Assembly: GCA_027364495.1 (NCBI GenBank)
Contig: DAHXPE010000458.1
Location: forward strand, 1 to 14,537
DNA: 14,537 nt
Reading direction: 5' to 3'
Source: Candidatus Heimdallarchaeota archaeon
GTDB taxonomy: Archaea > Asgardarchaeota > Heimdallarchaeia > Hodarchaeales > LC-3
Shown piece by piece: positions 7,417-14,537 of the stretch. Position numbers and translations under genes: made by a program. The notes beneath the pieces were generated by a model. That model was not told the DNA's origin. It made no database searches and worked only from the letters and a program-made list of their open reading frames with translations. Numbering within the stretch: the stretch's first letter is position 1; the number at the start of each line of letters is the position of its first letter.

Positions 7417-8499
7417 ATGACGGCAAATTTAGAAGAAAAAAATGTAGTTGTCTTAGGAGGAAATATTTCAGGATTATCTACTGTTTTAAGTTTATCAAAG
7501 AAAAATATTCCAACAACGCTTTATGAGGAAAAAATTTGGGCAAAACCTTGTGGTGGAGGCTTTGGTTTCGGTTTAACACACACATTGAAAGAATTAGGAG
7601 TTGACATTCCTTTCAGATATGTTAAATGGTTAACGGTTGCAAATAAATACAAAAAAGTAGATATAATAATGCCTTTAACAATTGTATCAAGATATGAATT
7701 ACAGAGATCTCTGATGAGTATTGTTAAACAACGAGATAATGTTAATGTTCAACTTGGACGTAAATTAAATTTTTCAAAGGATTTTGACAAATTTCAAGAC
7801 ATAAATGTAGTTGCTTCTGGTATTAACGGTTTTTCTCGACAAGCTCTAGGAAAATCATTATCTGGCGTTGGAATGTTTCAATATCAATTAATTAAAGCTG
7901 AAAGTGAGAATTTAGTAAATTTTGGTTCAACAATATTCTATATGCTACCCAAAGCACAAGGTTATGCTTGGCTTTTTCCTGCTCCCGAAGGTATGATTGA
8001 TATAGGTATAGGCGGATTATCAAAAGGAGTTAATTGGGACAGAGAATTAGCAAAATTCCTTATTTGGGTAAAAAGAGAATATGGACAAACAATTAAATTA
8101 ACGAAAAAGAATCGATCATGGGGAATACCAATACCGATGAATAAACCAGGCAGAATTGCTCGAAAGTATAAAAACAAAGTATTTGTTGGAGTAGGTGATG
8201 CAATTGAACTGGCAGATAGTATAACGGCCGCTGGTATTGAACCGGCTTGGTTCAGTGGTCAATTACTTGGTGATGCCATATCATCACCATCATCAATAGA
8301 TCTTAGAAAATACGCTTTGGATCTTGAAAGTAAATTGCGATCAGCTAATATTACAACTGTCTCAGCAAGAATAGGAACAAAATTTGTAAGGAATAATATC
8401 ATGTTTCCTATAGTCTTTAGCTTAGTTCCAAATAGATTAGTAAAATTAGCTCTCAATTGGCAACAATTGCCTCCGGAACTACAGATCAACCATAGTTAG
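7417..8499 (+). CDS. Geranylgeranyl-reductase-family FAD-dependent oxidoreductase
   Basis: This is a 360-aa flavoprotein. Enzymes of this family reduce the double bonds of geranylgeranyl chains, in archaea mainly those of membrane ether lipids. A Rossmann FAD motif sits at residues 10-20 (VVVLGGNISGL), with an acid (E37-E38) at the end of strand two. The family signature KPCGGG is at 43-48 and VVASG at 131-135. The GYAWLFPAPEG block at 182-192 matches the substrate-site GYxWxFP motif, and the second FAD motif GVGDAIELADSITAAGIEPA is at 258-277. The enzyme is somewhat shorter than usual members (about 390-450 aa), with a compact C-terminus. Its middle FAD-motif glycine is replaced by N16 (GGNISG for GxGxxG). 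It stands alone between a + gene and a convergent - operon. Lipid saturation is the likely role, but related enzymes act on other isoprenoids. Confidence 0.82.
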   Translation: MTANLEEKNVVVLGGNISGLSTVLSLSKKNIPTTLYEEKIWAKPCGGGFGFGLTHTLKELGVDIPFRYVKWLTVANKYKKVDIIMPLTIVSRYELQRSLMSIVKQRDNVNVQLGRKLNFSKDFDKFQDINVVASGINGFSRQALGKSLSGVGMFQYQLIKAESENLVNFGSTIFYMLPKAQGYAWLFPAPEGMIDIGIGGLSKGVNWDRELAKFLIWVKREYGQTIKLTKKNRSWGIPIPMNKPGRIARKYKNKVFVGVGDAIELADSITAAGIEPAWFSGQLLGDAISSPSSIDLRKYALDLESKLRSANITTVSARIGTKFVRNNIMFPIVFSLVPNRLVKLALNWQQLPPELQINHS

Positions 8500-8535
8500 T
8501 AGTTTTTAAATAGAATTTATTAAAAAATTCAAAGC

Positions 8536-8550
8536 AAAAAAAAGTTTTTT
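8536..8550. terminator. Back-to-back poly-A/poly-T terminator between convergent genes
   Basis: A8 at 8536-8543 is followed by G and then T6 at 8545-8550, placed midway in the 71-nt gap between two converging genes. Each strand therefore has its own U-tract, which suits archaeal termination in both directions. Confidence 0.5.
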
Positions 8551-8570
8551 AATTGGTTGAAATTAACATC

Positions 8571-9434
8571 TTAATTTGACAATTCCAATTCATTTAATAA
8601 TTCTAGTTCCTCATCTGTCATCTGATAGCCCTTCTGTTCCTCTATTCTTTTTGGTTGCTGAGGAAATAATTTTTTCTCTTCAGTAAACATTACTATTAAG
8701 CCAAATATTAGTAAATAGCACATTATTGACCAGATTCCCATTAATATTGGTTCCACATACCAGTAAGCAGGATAATAACCAAGCATGTAATATTTTAATC
8801 CATAAGTAGATGCGGTTAGCAAAAAGACAATAATTATATTTATAACGTACCAACCTGAAATTTCAGTTCTTATTAAAATATAATTCACAATTAATTTTGA
8901 ATCCGCTTTAGAGGGCATAAGGCAAAGCGTTATGCCACATAAAATGTACAAATGAATTATTGCGAAAATAAATTGCTGCATAAGAGGTCCAACTGATACT
9001 ATGACCAAAAGCATGACAAAAGATGGAACAGTGGAAGAATTAGCGAAGTATGCGACATCTCTTATAGTCATGGCACTTTGATTACTAATCATAAAAGATA
9101 CATTGCTATATTCTTGTCCTCGAAAAGAAGATTTAGCCAATGAGGCATTCATTCGTATAAACAATCTTGGTGAACCATTTTCGTCACGATATTTGTTATT
9201 TAATTTTTTTGCGGCATGAGCATGGAATATTTCATGGATGTAAGTAAACGGTGAAAAGATTACATTTACCAGACCTTCAATTGGCAAAAATGAAGATAAA
9301 ATAAAATAAACAGTTTTAATTAACATTATCAATTGGATCTGAGCTAAAACAGAATTTAATGAAAAATTCGAGAATATACTGGCATAAACATAAATTGCTG
9401 ATGTAAATACCTGTCCAAAATCTATTGTTTGCAT
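8571..9434 (-). CDS. Membrane-embedded HExxH metalloprotease-like protein (M50/site-2 type)
   Basis: This is a 287-aa multi-span membrane protein. HEIFH at residues 67-71, continuing HAAKK, lies at the end of a hydrophobic segment, as in M50 intramembrane zinc proteases. A MPSKAD motif at 173-178, after another hydrophobic stretch, supplies a plausible third zinc ligand (D178) in the place where M50 proteases have a Pro/Asp-containing motif. Hydrophobic segments lie near 30-65, 136-173, 193-212 and 226-250. The loop at 75-130 holds charged and sequon residues (NAS, NVS, NQS, NSS). The C-terminus is acidic (MTDEELELLNELELSN). The gene starts 9 nt after the stop of the 1045-aa surface protein on the same strand, so they share a transcript. 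Cleaving or handling surface or membrane proteins is inferred. A catalytically different zincin-like membrane protein is the alternative. Confidence 0.6.
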   Translation of the reverse strand: MQTIDFGQVFTSAIYVYASIFSNFSLNSVLAQIQLIMLIKTVYFILSSFLPIEGLVNVIFSPFTYIHEIFHAHAAKKLNNKYRDENGSPRLFIRMNASLAKSSFRGQEYSNVSFMISNQSAMTIRDVAYFANSSTVPSFVMLLVIVSVGPLMQQFIFAIIHLYILCGITLCLMPSKADSKLIVNYILIRTEISGWYVINIIIVFLLTASTYGLKYYMLGYYPAYWYVEPILMGIWSIMCYLLIFGLIVMFTEEKKLFPQQPKRIEEQKGYQMTDEELELLNELELSN

Positions 9435-9443
9435 AGTTTCACT

Positions 9444-12400
9444 TTATTGTAATGATTTACGTTTTTTCAATAATGTTATTCCAACAACTGCGACTGGTAA
9501 AGAGATTACAGCTCCTATGGCTGTTATTAAACCTGTGTTACTAATATCAAATAATTTTGCTACTGTTATTGTTGTCTGGAATGTTTGATTGACACAATTT
9601 TGACCACTGACCAAAATGGTTAAATTATACTGGCCATTATTAATTAATTTTATTTTCAATACCTGTCCATAGATAGTATTAGTTATTTCTCTATTTTGAT
9701 TACTCAAATCATAGCTCATTGTCAAATTCACTGAGGAAGGAAAAAATTTGTAGCCAAAAATTAATTGTAAAGTGGACACTGAGTTAAAGGAATAAGAGGG
9801 TTTTATATTAGATGTTAATAATCGATAGACACTTAAATTTAATGGAATAATTTCCTCATGGATAAATTGCACAGAATTAGGAATAATTTCAAGAGATAAA
9901 TTGTTTCCGATAACAGTCAGCTGAAAATCAGAAGCTGAGTTAAAGATATTAGCTTGAGCTAAAATGGTTTGATCATTTGTTACGATTTGAATTTCTATAT
10001 CATTTAAACTAACGTTGGAAAATTCTCTAAACTTCAAATGCATTGTTATAGAATCTTCCTCGGTTATTGGTTTTCCGTTATTAGAAAAGATTAATGACGC
10101 CAGATTTACCCTTTGGTATAAAATTACGAAAAATACCCGAACTCGATTTAATGTATATTCATTATCAAAAAGTATTGTAATTGAGTGATTGCCAGGACGA
10201 ACATTAAAGAGTTGTAAAGTTGTTAAACCGGTTTCATTATTATAATAGGAATTATAATTCTGGAATAAATTGTCTATTTTTACACTAAAATAACCTTTGT
10301 AATTATTCATACTAATATTAACTAAATTATATTTATAAGTCTCTAATAAAGTATAATTTAATTTAACTGTTGGGTTTTGAAGTACATTTAAGCCATAATA
10401 GGTCACAGAATCTGATGATCTTTCCTGCAAATAAATAAGATAATGTCCAAACTTCTGTGCTTTAAAATCAAAATTGAAAGATTGTTTATAGGTAAAGTTA
10501 CTCAGAATGGTTGTTGATCCACCAATTACATAATACAAAGAATATTGTCTATTTTCTAACCCGAAGATTTGTAATTGAATTGTGTCACCAACTTGATAGG
10601 TAGAGTTTTCAAATAACAATCCAAAATCATTAATAACACTCACCGTTAATTCATAAGCCATACTAGTTAAAATAAATTGAGAATCGTTAGCATAAATAGC
10701 TATTTCGTATACCATTAATCCCAGAGAATTTGGTGCAGGGATGATAAATATAAAGGTATTTGATTGAATTGTAGTATTTGCGATTATCTGCCCATTAAGT
10801 AATAAAGTTACACTCACATTGTTTAGTGAATCAAGCTCAGTTCCAATAGTTGCAACCCCTCTCATCAAAATAAAAGAGTTCAACTGATAAAAAGAAGCAT
10901 TAGTTTGAACGTTTTGAATAGTAATTGTATCATATTTGTAAATTGTTAATTTCTGAGTAACATTTGAATAATTTGAATTTAGAGTCGTAAAATCAATTTC
11001 GTAGGTATTCAATCCTCTATGTGTATTATTAAATGTTATAAAATAGTTTACAGCCATGCCAGCTTGATTATACGTAAAATATGCTATAATCAGATTGTTA
11101 ACATCTGTAATCGTAAATATACCATTAACATCTGATTCTAAGCTTATGAGTTGAGTTGGATTAACAATATTTTTTTGTATTTGAACAGAAATACTAGTAT
11201 TGTGATAGAACTTTGCTTCAAATTGTACATCATTCTCAAATAAATTAGAATTTCCTACTGGCCTAGTTATAAAATCAAATGTATAAACTTTAGCTGTATC
11301 AAGACCAACAAAAGTTATTGATTGTCGATAGTGGCCATTACTTGTCTGCATAGAAAGTAATTCTGTCGATCCATTCATCATAGATATTGAACAAGCTACT
11401 CCAGAAAACGTGCGTGGATCATAACAAAAAAAGTCAAATAAGACCGGTAAACCCAAAGTAAAGTAAGTGGTATCCGTTCTAATTATCAATCCTATTTTAT
11501 TTACTACGTGAACTTGATAAGTGAAATTCAATGGTGGAATTGATTGTATATAAGAAAATGAAGCTTGTAGCTCATATAATCCAGAAGGCTGAATATTTGG
11601 AATAGCTAAAGCTATACTTTGTCGGTAGTTTGTTATATTTTGCTGTGTTATTATAGTGCTATTCAAATAAATAGTTACTTGTAAGGTTGGCGTCAAATAA
11701 CCTTCAATTTTTACTTGTAAGTAGTTTGATGTTCCATTTAATACATTTGATTTATCAAGGATTGTTCCAGAAAGATTTGACGTTATAATAGGAGAAAAAT
11801 TATGAATAGTTATTGAATAATTCATTGAACAGGGTTGTAAAAAAGAATCTCCTGAATAGGATAATTGTAAATTGTAAGTTTGAAAAGCTAAAAAAAATGG
11901 AATATTGAATTGAATTGAATTGTTTAGTATGAAGGTATTTTCAGGATAAAATTTGGTTGCTAAGACTAAAAATATTCCTTGATAATTCAAACCAACTTGA
12001 AAATATTCATTTAATAGAGTTGGAAAAAATAAATATTGCTGGTTTATAACGGAATAATTAATATATTCTGGCACGCCTGGCGCCGGTTGCTTATTTAAAA
12101 TATCTAATACAGTTATATTTGAAGGTATAGGTCCGGTAGTTACAGGATCTTGCCGTAAAATAGTAATTGACTTACTTAAGCTCTTATAGGTAACAGTTAT
12201 AATATTGATACCTGGTATAAAATCAGCATTATTCAGTGTTATCTGATTTATTGCTTGAGTTAATTGAATAATGTTTGAACCTAATGCAGTGGTTACTGTT
12301 ACTGAGTCCATAATAGGATTTTGTGTTTCTGTAGAATAGAGTAGTAGTATTATTACAATATTTTCTTTAATTGAATATTCAGATTTTGTTGGAAAGATTT

Positions 12401-12581
12401 TGAGTTCATAATTTATCGTTGTTGCTAGACTATTTTCAGAAGTTAAATTTTGCACCTTATTATTACTTAACACATTTTGTTTAGAAGGTTGTTGAAAGGA
12501 TGATGATTTGCTTGAGAGAGGACTACCAACCTGTACTAAAATGAGGAATAAAAGAAAAATTCGTAAATTTTTAGTAAACAT
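9444..12581 (-). CDS. Large Ig-like cell-surface protein with C-terminal membrane anchor
   Basis: This 1045-aa exported protein has a signal peptide at 1-24 (MFTKNLRIFLLFLILVQVGS). A long beta-rich, Asn/Thr/Ser-rich ectodomain follows, then one membrane helix at about 1017-1038 (GLITAIGAVISLPVAVVGIT...) and a KKRK stop-transfer. The ectodomain reads as a string of Ig-like units. The tell-tale LQLSYSGDSFLQP at 238-250 resembles bacterial/archaeal Big-type repeats. Stretches around 336-385 and 624-673 share a YEL..V.VIN..GL......TY..G pattern, pointing to internal duplication. Dozens of N-X-S/T sequons are present throughout, and only about four cysteines are seen. Adhesin, S-layer-associated and cell-contact roles are all possible, and nothing seen selects among them. 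It is the first gene of an operon with the protease-like gene. Confidence 0.8.
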   Translation of the reverse strand: MFTKNLRIFLLFLILVQVGSPLSSKSSSFQQPSKQNVLSNNKVQNLTSENSLATTINYELKIFPTKSEYSIKENIVIILLLYSTETQNPIMDSVTVTTALGSNIIQLTQAINQITLNNADFIPGINIITVTYKSLSKSITILRQDPVTTGPIPSNITVLDILNKQPAPGVPEYINYSVINQQYLFFPTLLNEYFQVGLNYQGIFLVLATKFYPENTFILNNSIQFNIPFFLAFQTYNLQLSYSGDSFLQPCSMNYSITIHNFSPIITSNLSGTILDKSNVLNGTSNYLQVKIEGYLTPTLQVTIYLNSTIITQQNITNYRQSIALAIPNIQPSGLYELQASFSYIQSIPPLNFTYQVHVVNKIGLIIRTDTTYFTLGLPVLFDFFCYDPRTFSGVACSISMMNGSTELLSMQTSNGHYRQSITFVGLDTAKVYTFDFITRPVGNSNLFENDVQFEAKFYHNTSISVQIQKNIVNPTQLISLESDVNGIFTITDVNNLIIAYFTYNQAGMAVNYFITFNNTHRGLNTYEIDFTTLNSNYSNVTQKLTIYKYDTITIQNVQTNASFYQLNSFILMRGVATIGTELDSLNNVSVTLLLNGQIIANTTIQSNTFIFIIPAPNSLGLMVYEIAIYANDSQFILTSMAYELTVSVINDFGLLFENSTYQVGDTIQLQIFGLENRQYSLYYVIGGSTTILSNFTYKQSFNFDFKAQKFGHYLIYLQERSSDSVTYYGLNVLQNPTVKLNYTLLETYKYNLVNISMNNYKGYFSVKIDNLFQNYNSYYNNETGLTTLQLFNVRPGNHSITILFDNEYTLNRVRVFFVILYQRVNLASLIFSNNGKPITEEDSITMHLKFREFSNVSLNDIEIQIVTNDQTILAQANIFNSASDFQLTVIGNNLSLEIIPNSVQFIHEEIIPLNLSVYRLLTSNIKPSYSFNSVSTLQLIFGYKFFPSSVNLTMSYDLSNQNREITNTIYGQVLKIKLINNGQYNLTILVSGQNCVNQTFQTTITVAKLFDISNTGLITAIGAVISLPVAVVGITLLKKRKSLQ

Positions 12582-12607
12582 GTGAAATCAGTGTCTTTAT
12601 ATCATTG

Positions 12608-12616
12608 GTTTAAATA
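12608..12616 (-). promoter_or_regulatory. TATA box of the surface-protein/protease operon
   Basis: On the - strand this reads TATTTAAAC, 35 nt before the ATG at 12581. It predicts a start site near 12590 and a leader of about 9 nt, so the operon is nearly leaderless. Confidence 0.45.
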
Positions 12617-12723
12617 CAAAATTATACAAATAAAAAAGAAGAATTGATTGAAGGATATTCAGTAACTTGAACTATGAAAAAGAAATATATTGTAACATTT
12701 CAAAAGTTTTGACTCTAGATAAA

Positions 12724-12738
12724 CCGAAATTTATAAAA
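12724..12738 (+). promoter_or_regulatory. BRE plus TATA box of the transposase
   Basis: CCGAAAT followed by TTTATAAAA is a good archaeal BRE/TATA pair. It predicts a transcription start near 12756, just before the transposase frame. The ATG at 12741 is too close to the TATA to be used; it is in frame, but TAG stops follow at 12759 and 12786. Confidence 0.45.
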
Positions 12739-12788
12739 AAATGAGAGCGACAAAAAGTTAGAAAGGTTTAAATCTGCCGATATTATAG

Positions 12789-13160
12789 AGAAATCTGTGT
12801 ACATCAGCCAAAACTGAAACAAAGTCTAGTTTCGAAAGGTTAACAACTTCAGATGCTCAAGAAATACAAGATTTGCTGACAAAAGGTCAACCTGCGTCGC
12901 GAACGATAAAGAGAGCTTCTATTTTACGACAATCAAATCTTGGATTCCAATGTAAAATAATAATTGTTGGTTTACACGTTTCTGCATCAACTGTATCTAG
13001 AACGAGATCAAAATATAGAAAAAATGGATTATAATCAGTTCTTCATGAGAAGAAACGATCTGGAAGACCAACAAAGATAAGTTTACAGCTTCGAAGTGAA
13101 GTCCGTTTACTTGCATGTAGTCCCGTACCATCTGGAAGGTGCAAATGGACAGGAGACCTA
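12789..13160 (+). pseudogene. N-terminal HTH part of IS630 transposase, broken by an in-frame TAA
   Basis: The same frame as the transposase continues upstream and encodes the expected IS630 N-terminus. First comes ERLTTSDAQEIQDLL, then a region resembling the family's R-A-x-I-L helix (IKRASILRQSNLGFQCK). A helix-turn-helix segment follows (GLHVSASTVSRTRSKYRKNG), then the typical KRSGRPTKIS linker and a second DNA-binding segment. A single TAA at 13032-13034 interrupts it, exactly between the first HTH and the RSGRP linker. No ATG start is found in frame after the TAG at 12786-12788. The simplest reading is a decaying transposase. The rest of the frame shows no frameshift. Confidence 0.65.
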
Positions 13161-14537
13161 TTGTTGGAACAAGGGATAAAAAAATATCATTGGTTGGTGA
13201 GTCGATCTACTATTTACCGCATCCTTTCTTCAGACGATCTTAAACCCTGGACTAAACAAGAATGGTGTATTAGTATCATTACACATCGGTACCTTGAAGC
13301 AATGTATAACGTTTTAACAACGTATGAGCAAGAATATGATCCACAAAGGCCAGTTGTCTGTGTTGATGAGCTTTCGAAACAGGTCGAAAGTAGTCTTGTA
13401 CCATCAGATCCAATGGTTCCTGGAAAACCACTTCGTGAGGATTATTCATATCACAAAAAAGTACCAATCAATTTCTTTGTTGCTGTCGAACCGAAAGCTG
13501 GGAAAAGGGTGTACCTTTGGTCCTACAAAAAAACTGGAAGAGAATTTGCTTATTTTTGCTACTATTTAGTATTCTTTGTCTATCCAACCGCCCAGGTAAT
13601 TGAATTAGTAGCGGATAATTTTACGACTCATAAAAATGAAATGTTTTTCCGCTATTTAGATCCTTATTCAGCAACTCTTCTGTGTTTGAAAATTAAATGG
13701 GTATTTACACCACCTCATGGTAGTTGGCTCAATGTGGCAGAAAATGAGAACAATATCTTTTTAAAACAATGTCTTAATAAGCGATTCGACTCAGGAATCC
13801 AGATGCTTGAATCAGTTATGCTCTATTTGTTCTCCCGAAATGAAAAATCTGTAAAAATTAATTGGTCCTACACTGTTTCTAAAGCCACAATTAAGTTTCC
13901 AGGTTTAGCAGTTTACCAACCAATTCACGAACAAGATGGTAAAGAAATCAAGAATAATTTTTCTTTACCAAATGCTAGTATAGTCTCTCCTGCACCATTT
14001 CCAGACATCAACATTCATTTTATTCAAGAAAATTTCAATTATTTTCAAGAAAGAAAGGATATGAAACTGTTTCCAGCTCCAGGTGCCAGTGAAAGCTCTG
14101 ATGTTAGTGAAACGGAACCAGTCACTGATACAGAGTCACAAAAAGGAAAGAAAAATAAAAAGACTAGGATAAAGACTAAATCCACAAAACTAACTCCACA
14201 AAGAGCCTCTGTTTTTTTAACTGCTAATAGATCCATTTCATTACAATCGAATCGTTTTCCCAATGTTTCAGCACAATATAAATGGAATCCAAAGAGTAGA
14301 CTTCACTGGGTAGACCGAACGGTCTTTGAATTCATTAAATTGACATTTCTTATTCCTTTACTAGCAGTAACTATTAAGAAAGAGTGTCGTAAGAATGAAT
14401 TCACTGTTTCCAACGTTTTAAAACGTTTATTAGACAAAAATTTAATCATTGAAGTACATTACTGTGCTACCCAAACCCATTCCGAATACATTGGATATTT
14501 GTGTAATTACTTCTGTTTTAGTTCCTATCCTCCTTAA
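13161..14537 (+). CDS. IS630-family transposase, catalytic part with C-terminal extension
   Basis: This 458-aa open stretch begins at TTG 13161, but the true gene starts farther upstream and is cut by a stop, so this start may be artificial. The DDE catalytic core is intact. VVCVDE has D69, followed by the family's MVPGKPLREDYSYHKK and FFVAVEPKAGKR blocks. VADNFTTH has D152, and TPPHGSWLNVAENE has E194. RNEKSVKINWSYT near 236-248 marks where IS630 transposases normally end. Here a further 200 residues follow: a spacer, an acidic then strongly basic low-complexity linker (about 310-350, SETEP to KKNKKTRIK), and a domain at about 385-440 (DRTVFEFIK... PLLAVTIKKECRKNEFTVSN... LKRLLDKNLIIEV) with winged-helix character. 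It may act in DNA binding, but this is inference. Confidence 0.8.
   Translation: MLEQGIKKYHWLVSRSTIYRILSSDDLKPWTKQEWCISIITHRYLEAMYNVLTTYEQEYDPQRPVVCVDELSKQVESSLVPSDPMVPGKPLREDYSYHKKVPINFFVAVEPKAGKRVYLWSYKKTGREFAYFCYYLVFFVYPTAQVIELVADNFTTHKNEMFFRYLDPYSATLLCLKIKWVFTPPHGSWLNVAENENNIFLKQCLNKRFDSGIQMLESVMLYLFSRNEKSVKINWSYTVSKATIKFPGLAVYQPIHEQDGKEIKNNFSLPNASIVSPAPFPDINIHFIQENFNYFQERKDMKLFPAPGASESSDVSETEPVTDTESQKGKKNKKTRIKTKSTKLTPQRASVFLTANRSISLQSNRFPNVSAQYKWNPKSRLHWVDRTVFEFIKLTFLIPLLAVTIKKECRKNEFTVSNVLKRLLDKNLIIEVHYCATQTHSEYIGYLCNYFCFSSYPP

Larger units (their letters stand above)
12724..14537 (+). mobile_element. IS630-family insertion sequence, partial (right end outside window)
   Basis: The stretch carries an IS630-type transposase reading frame with its own apparent promoter and is visibly richer in G and C than the neighbouring genes, which suggests acquisition by transfer. 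The left boundary is not defined: no terminal inverted repeat can be paired because the right end lies beyond 14537. IS630 elements duplicate a TA at insertion, but the flanking TA on the right cannot be checked here. Confidence 0.6.

Noticed and set aside
12741..12761. ATG at 12741 in frame with the transposase, followed by TAG codons that could suggest pyrrolysine decoding
   Set aside because: It lies too close to the TATA box to be transcribed from it, the codons between the stops do not look like transposase, and the main interruption at 13032 is TAA. Decay is simpler.
14045..14263. 72-codon - strand frame opposite the transposase tail
   Set aside because: Its composition follows from the low-complexity linker on the other strand, and no promoter or RBS was seen.

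Overview
The window looks like part of an archaeal chromosome that is strongly AT-rich. The archaeal reading rests on several TATA-type promoters, two genes that appear to be transcribed without a leader, a geranylgeranyl-reductase-family flavoenzyme of the kind used in archaeal lipid biosynthesis, and several secreted proteins rich in N-glycosylation sequons with a single C-terminal membrane anchor. An Asgard-type lineage is a reasonable guess from this gene style, but that is inference; no marker gene in the window settles it.

Layout. (1) 1-1778: an ATGA-overlapping pair on +, an unrecognised 238-aa soluble protein followed by a membrane-anchored, heavily sequon-bearing exported protein. 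(2) 1878-2096: a small 72-aa gene on -, convergent with that pair. (3) 2240-7243: three + genes. They are a DnaQ/RNase H-like protein with its catalytic acids replaced, a large BspA-like (DUF285) surface protein with ten 25-residue repeats, and a protein that reads as four successive OB-folds (RPA-like). (4) 7417-8499: the flavoenzyme. (5) 8571-12581: an operon on -, with a 1045-aa Ig-like surface protein first, then a membrane-embedded HExxH metalloprotease-like protein. (6) about 12724-14537: an IS630-family element. Its transposase has an in-frame stop in the N-terminal HTH region and an unusual C-terminal extension of about 200 aa that ends in what looks like a winged helix. The right end of the element lies outside the window.

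How the genes may work together. Three genes build the cell surface (753-1778, 3827-5770, 9444-12581), and the protease-like gene is co-transcribed with the largest of them, which suggests processing or quality control of surface or membrane proteins. The degenerate exonuclease-like gene and the multi-OB gene both suggest nucleic-acid binding. Both have a TATA box about 26 nt before the ATG, so they may be regulated alike, although the BspA-like gene lies between them. All function calls come from reading motifs and pattern; no database search was made.
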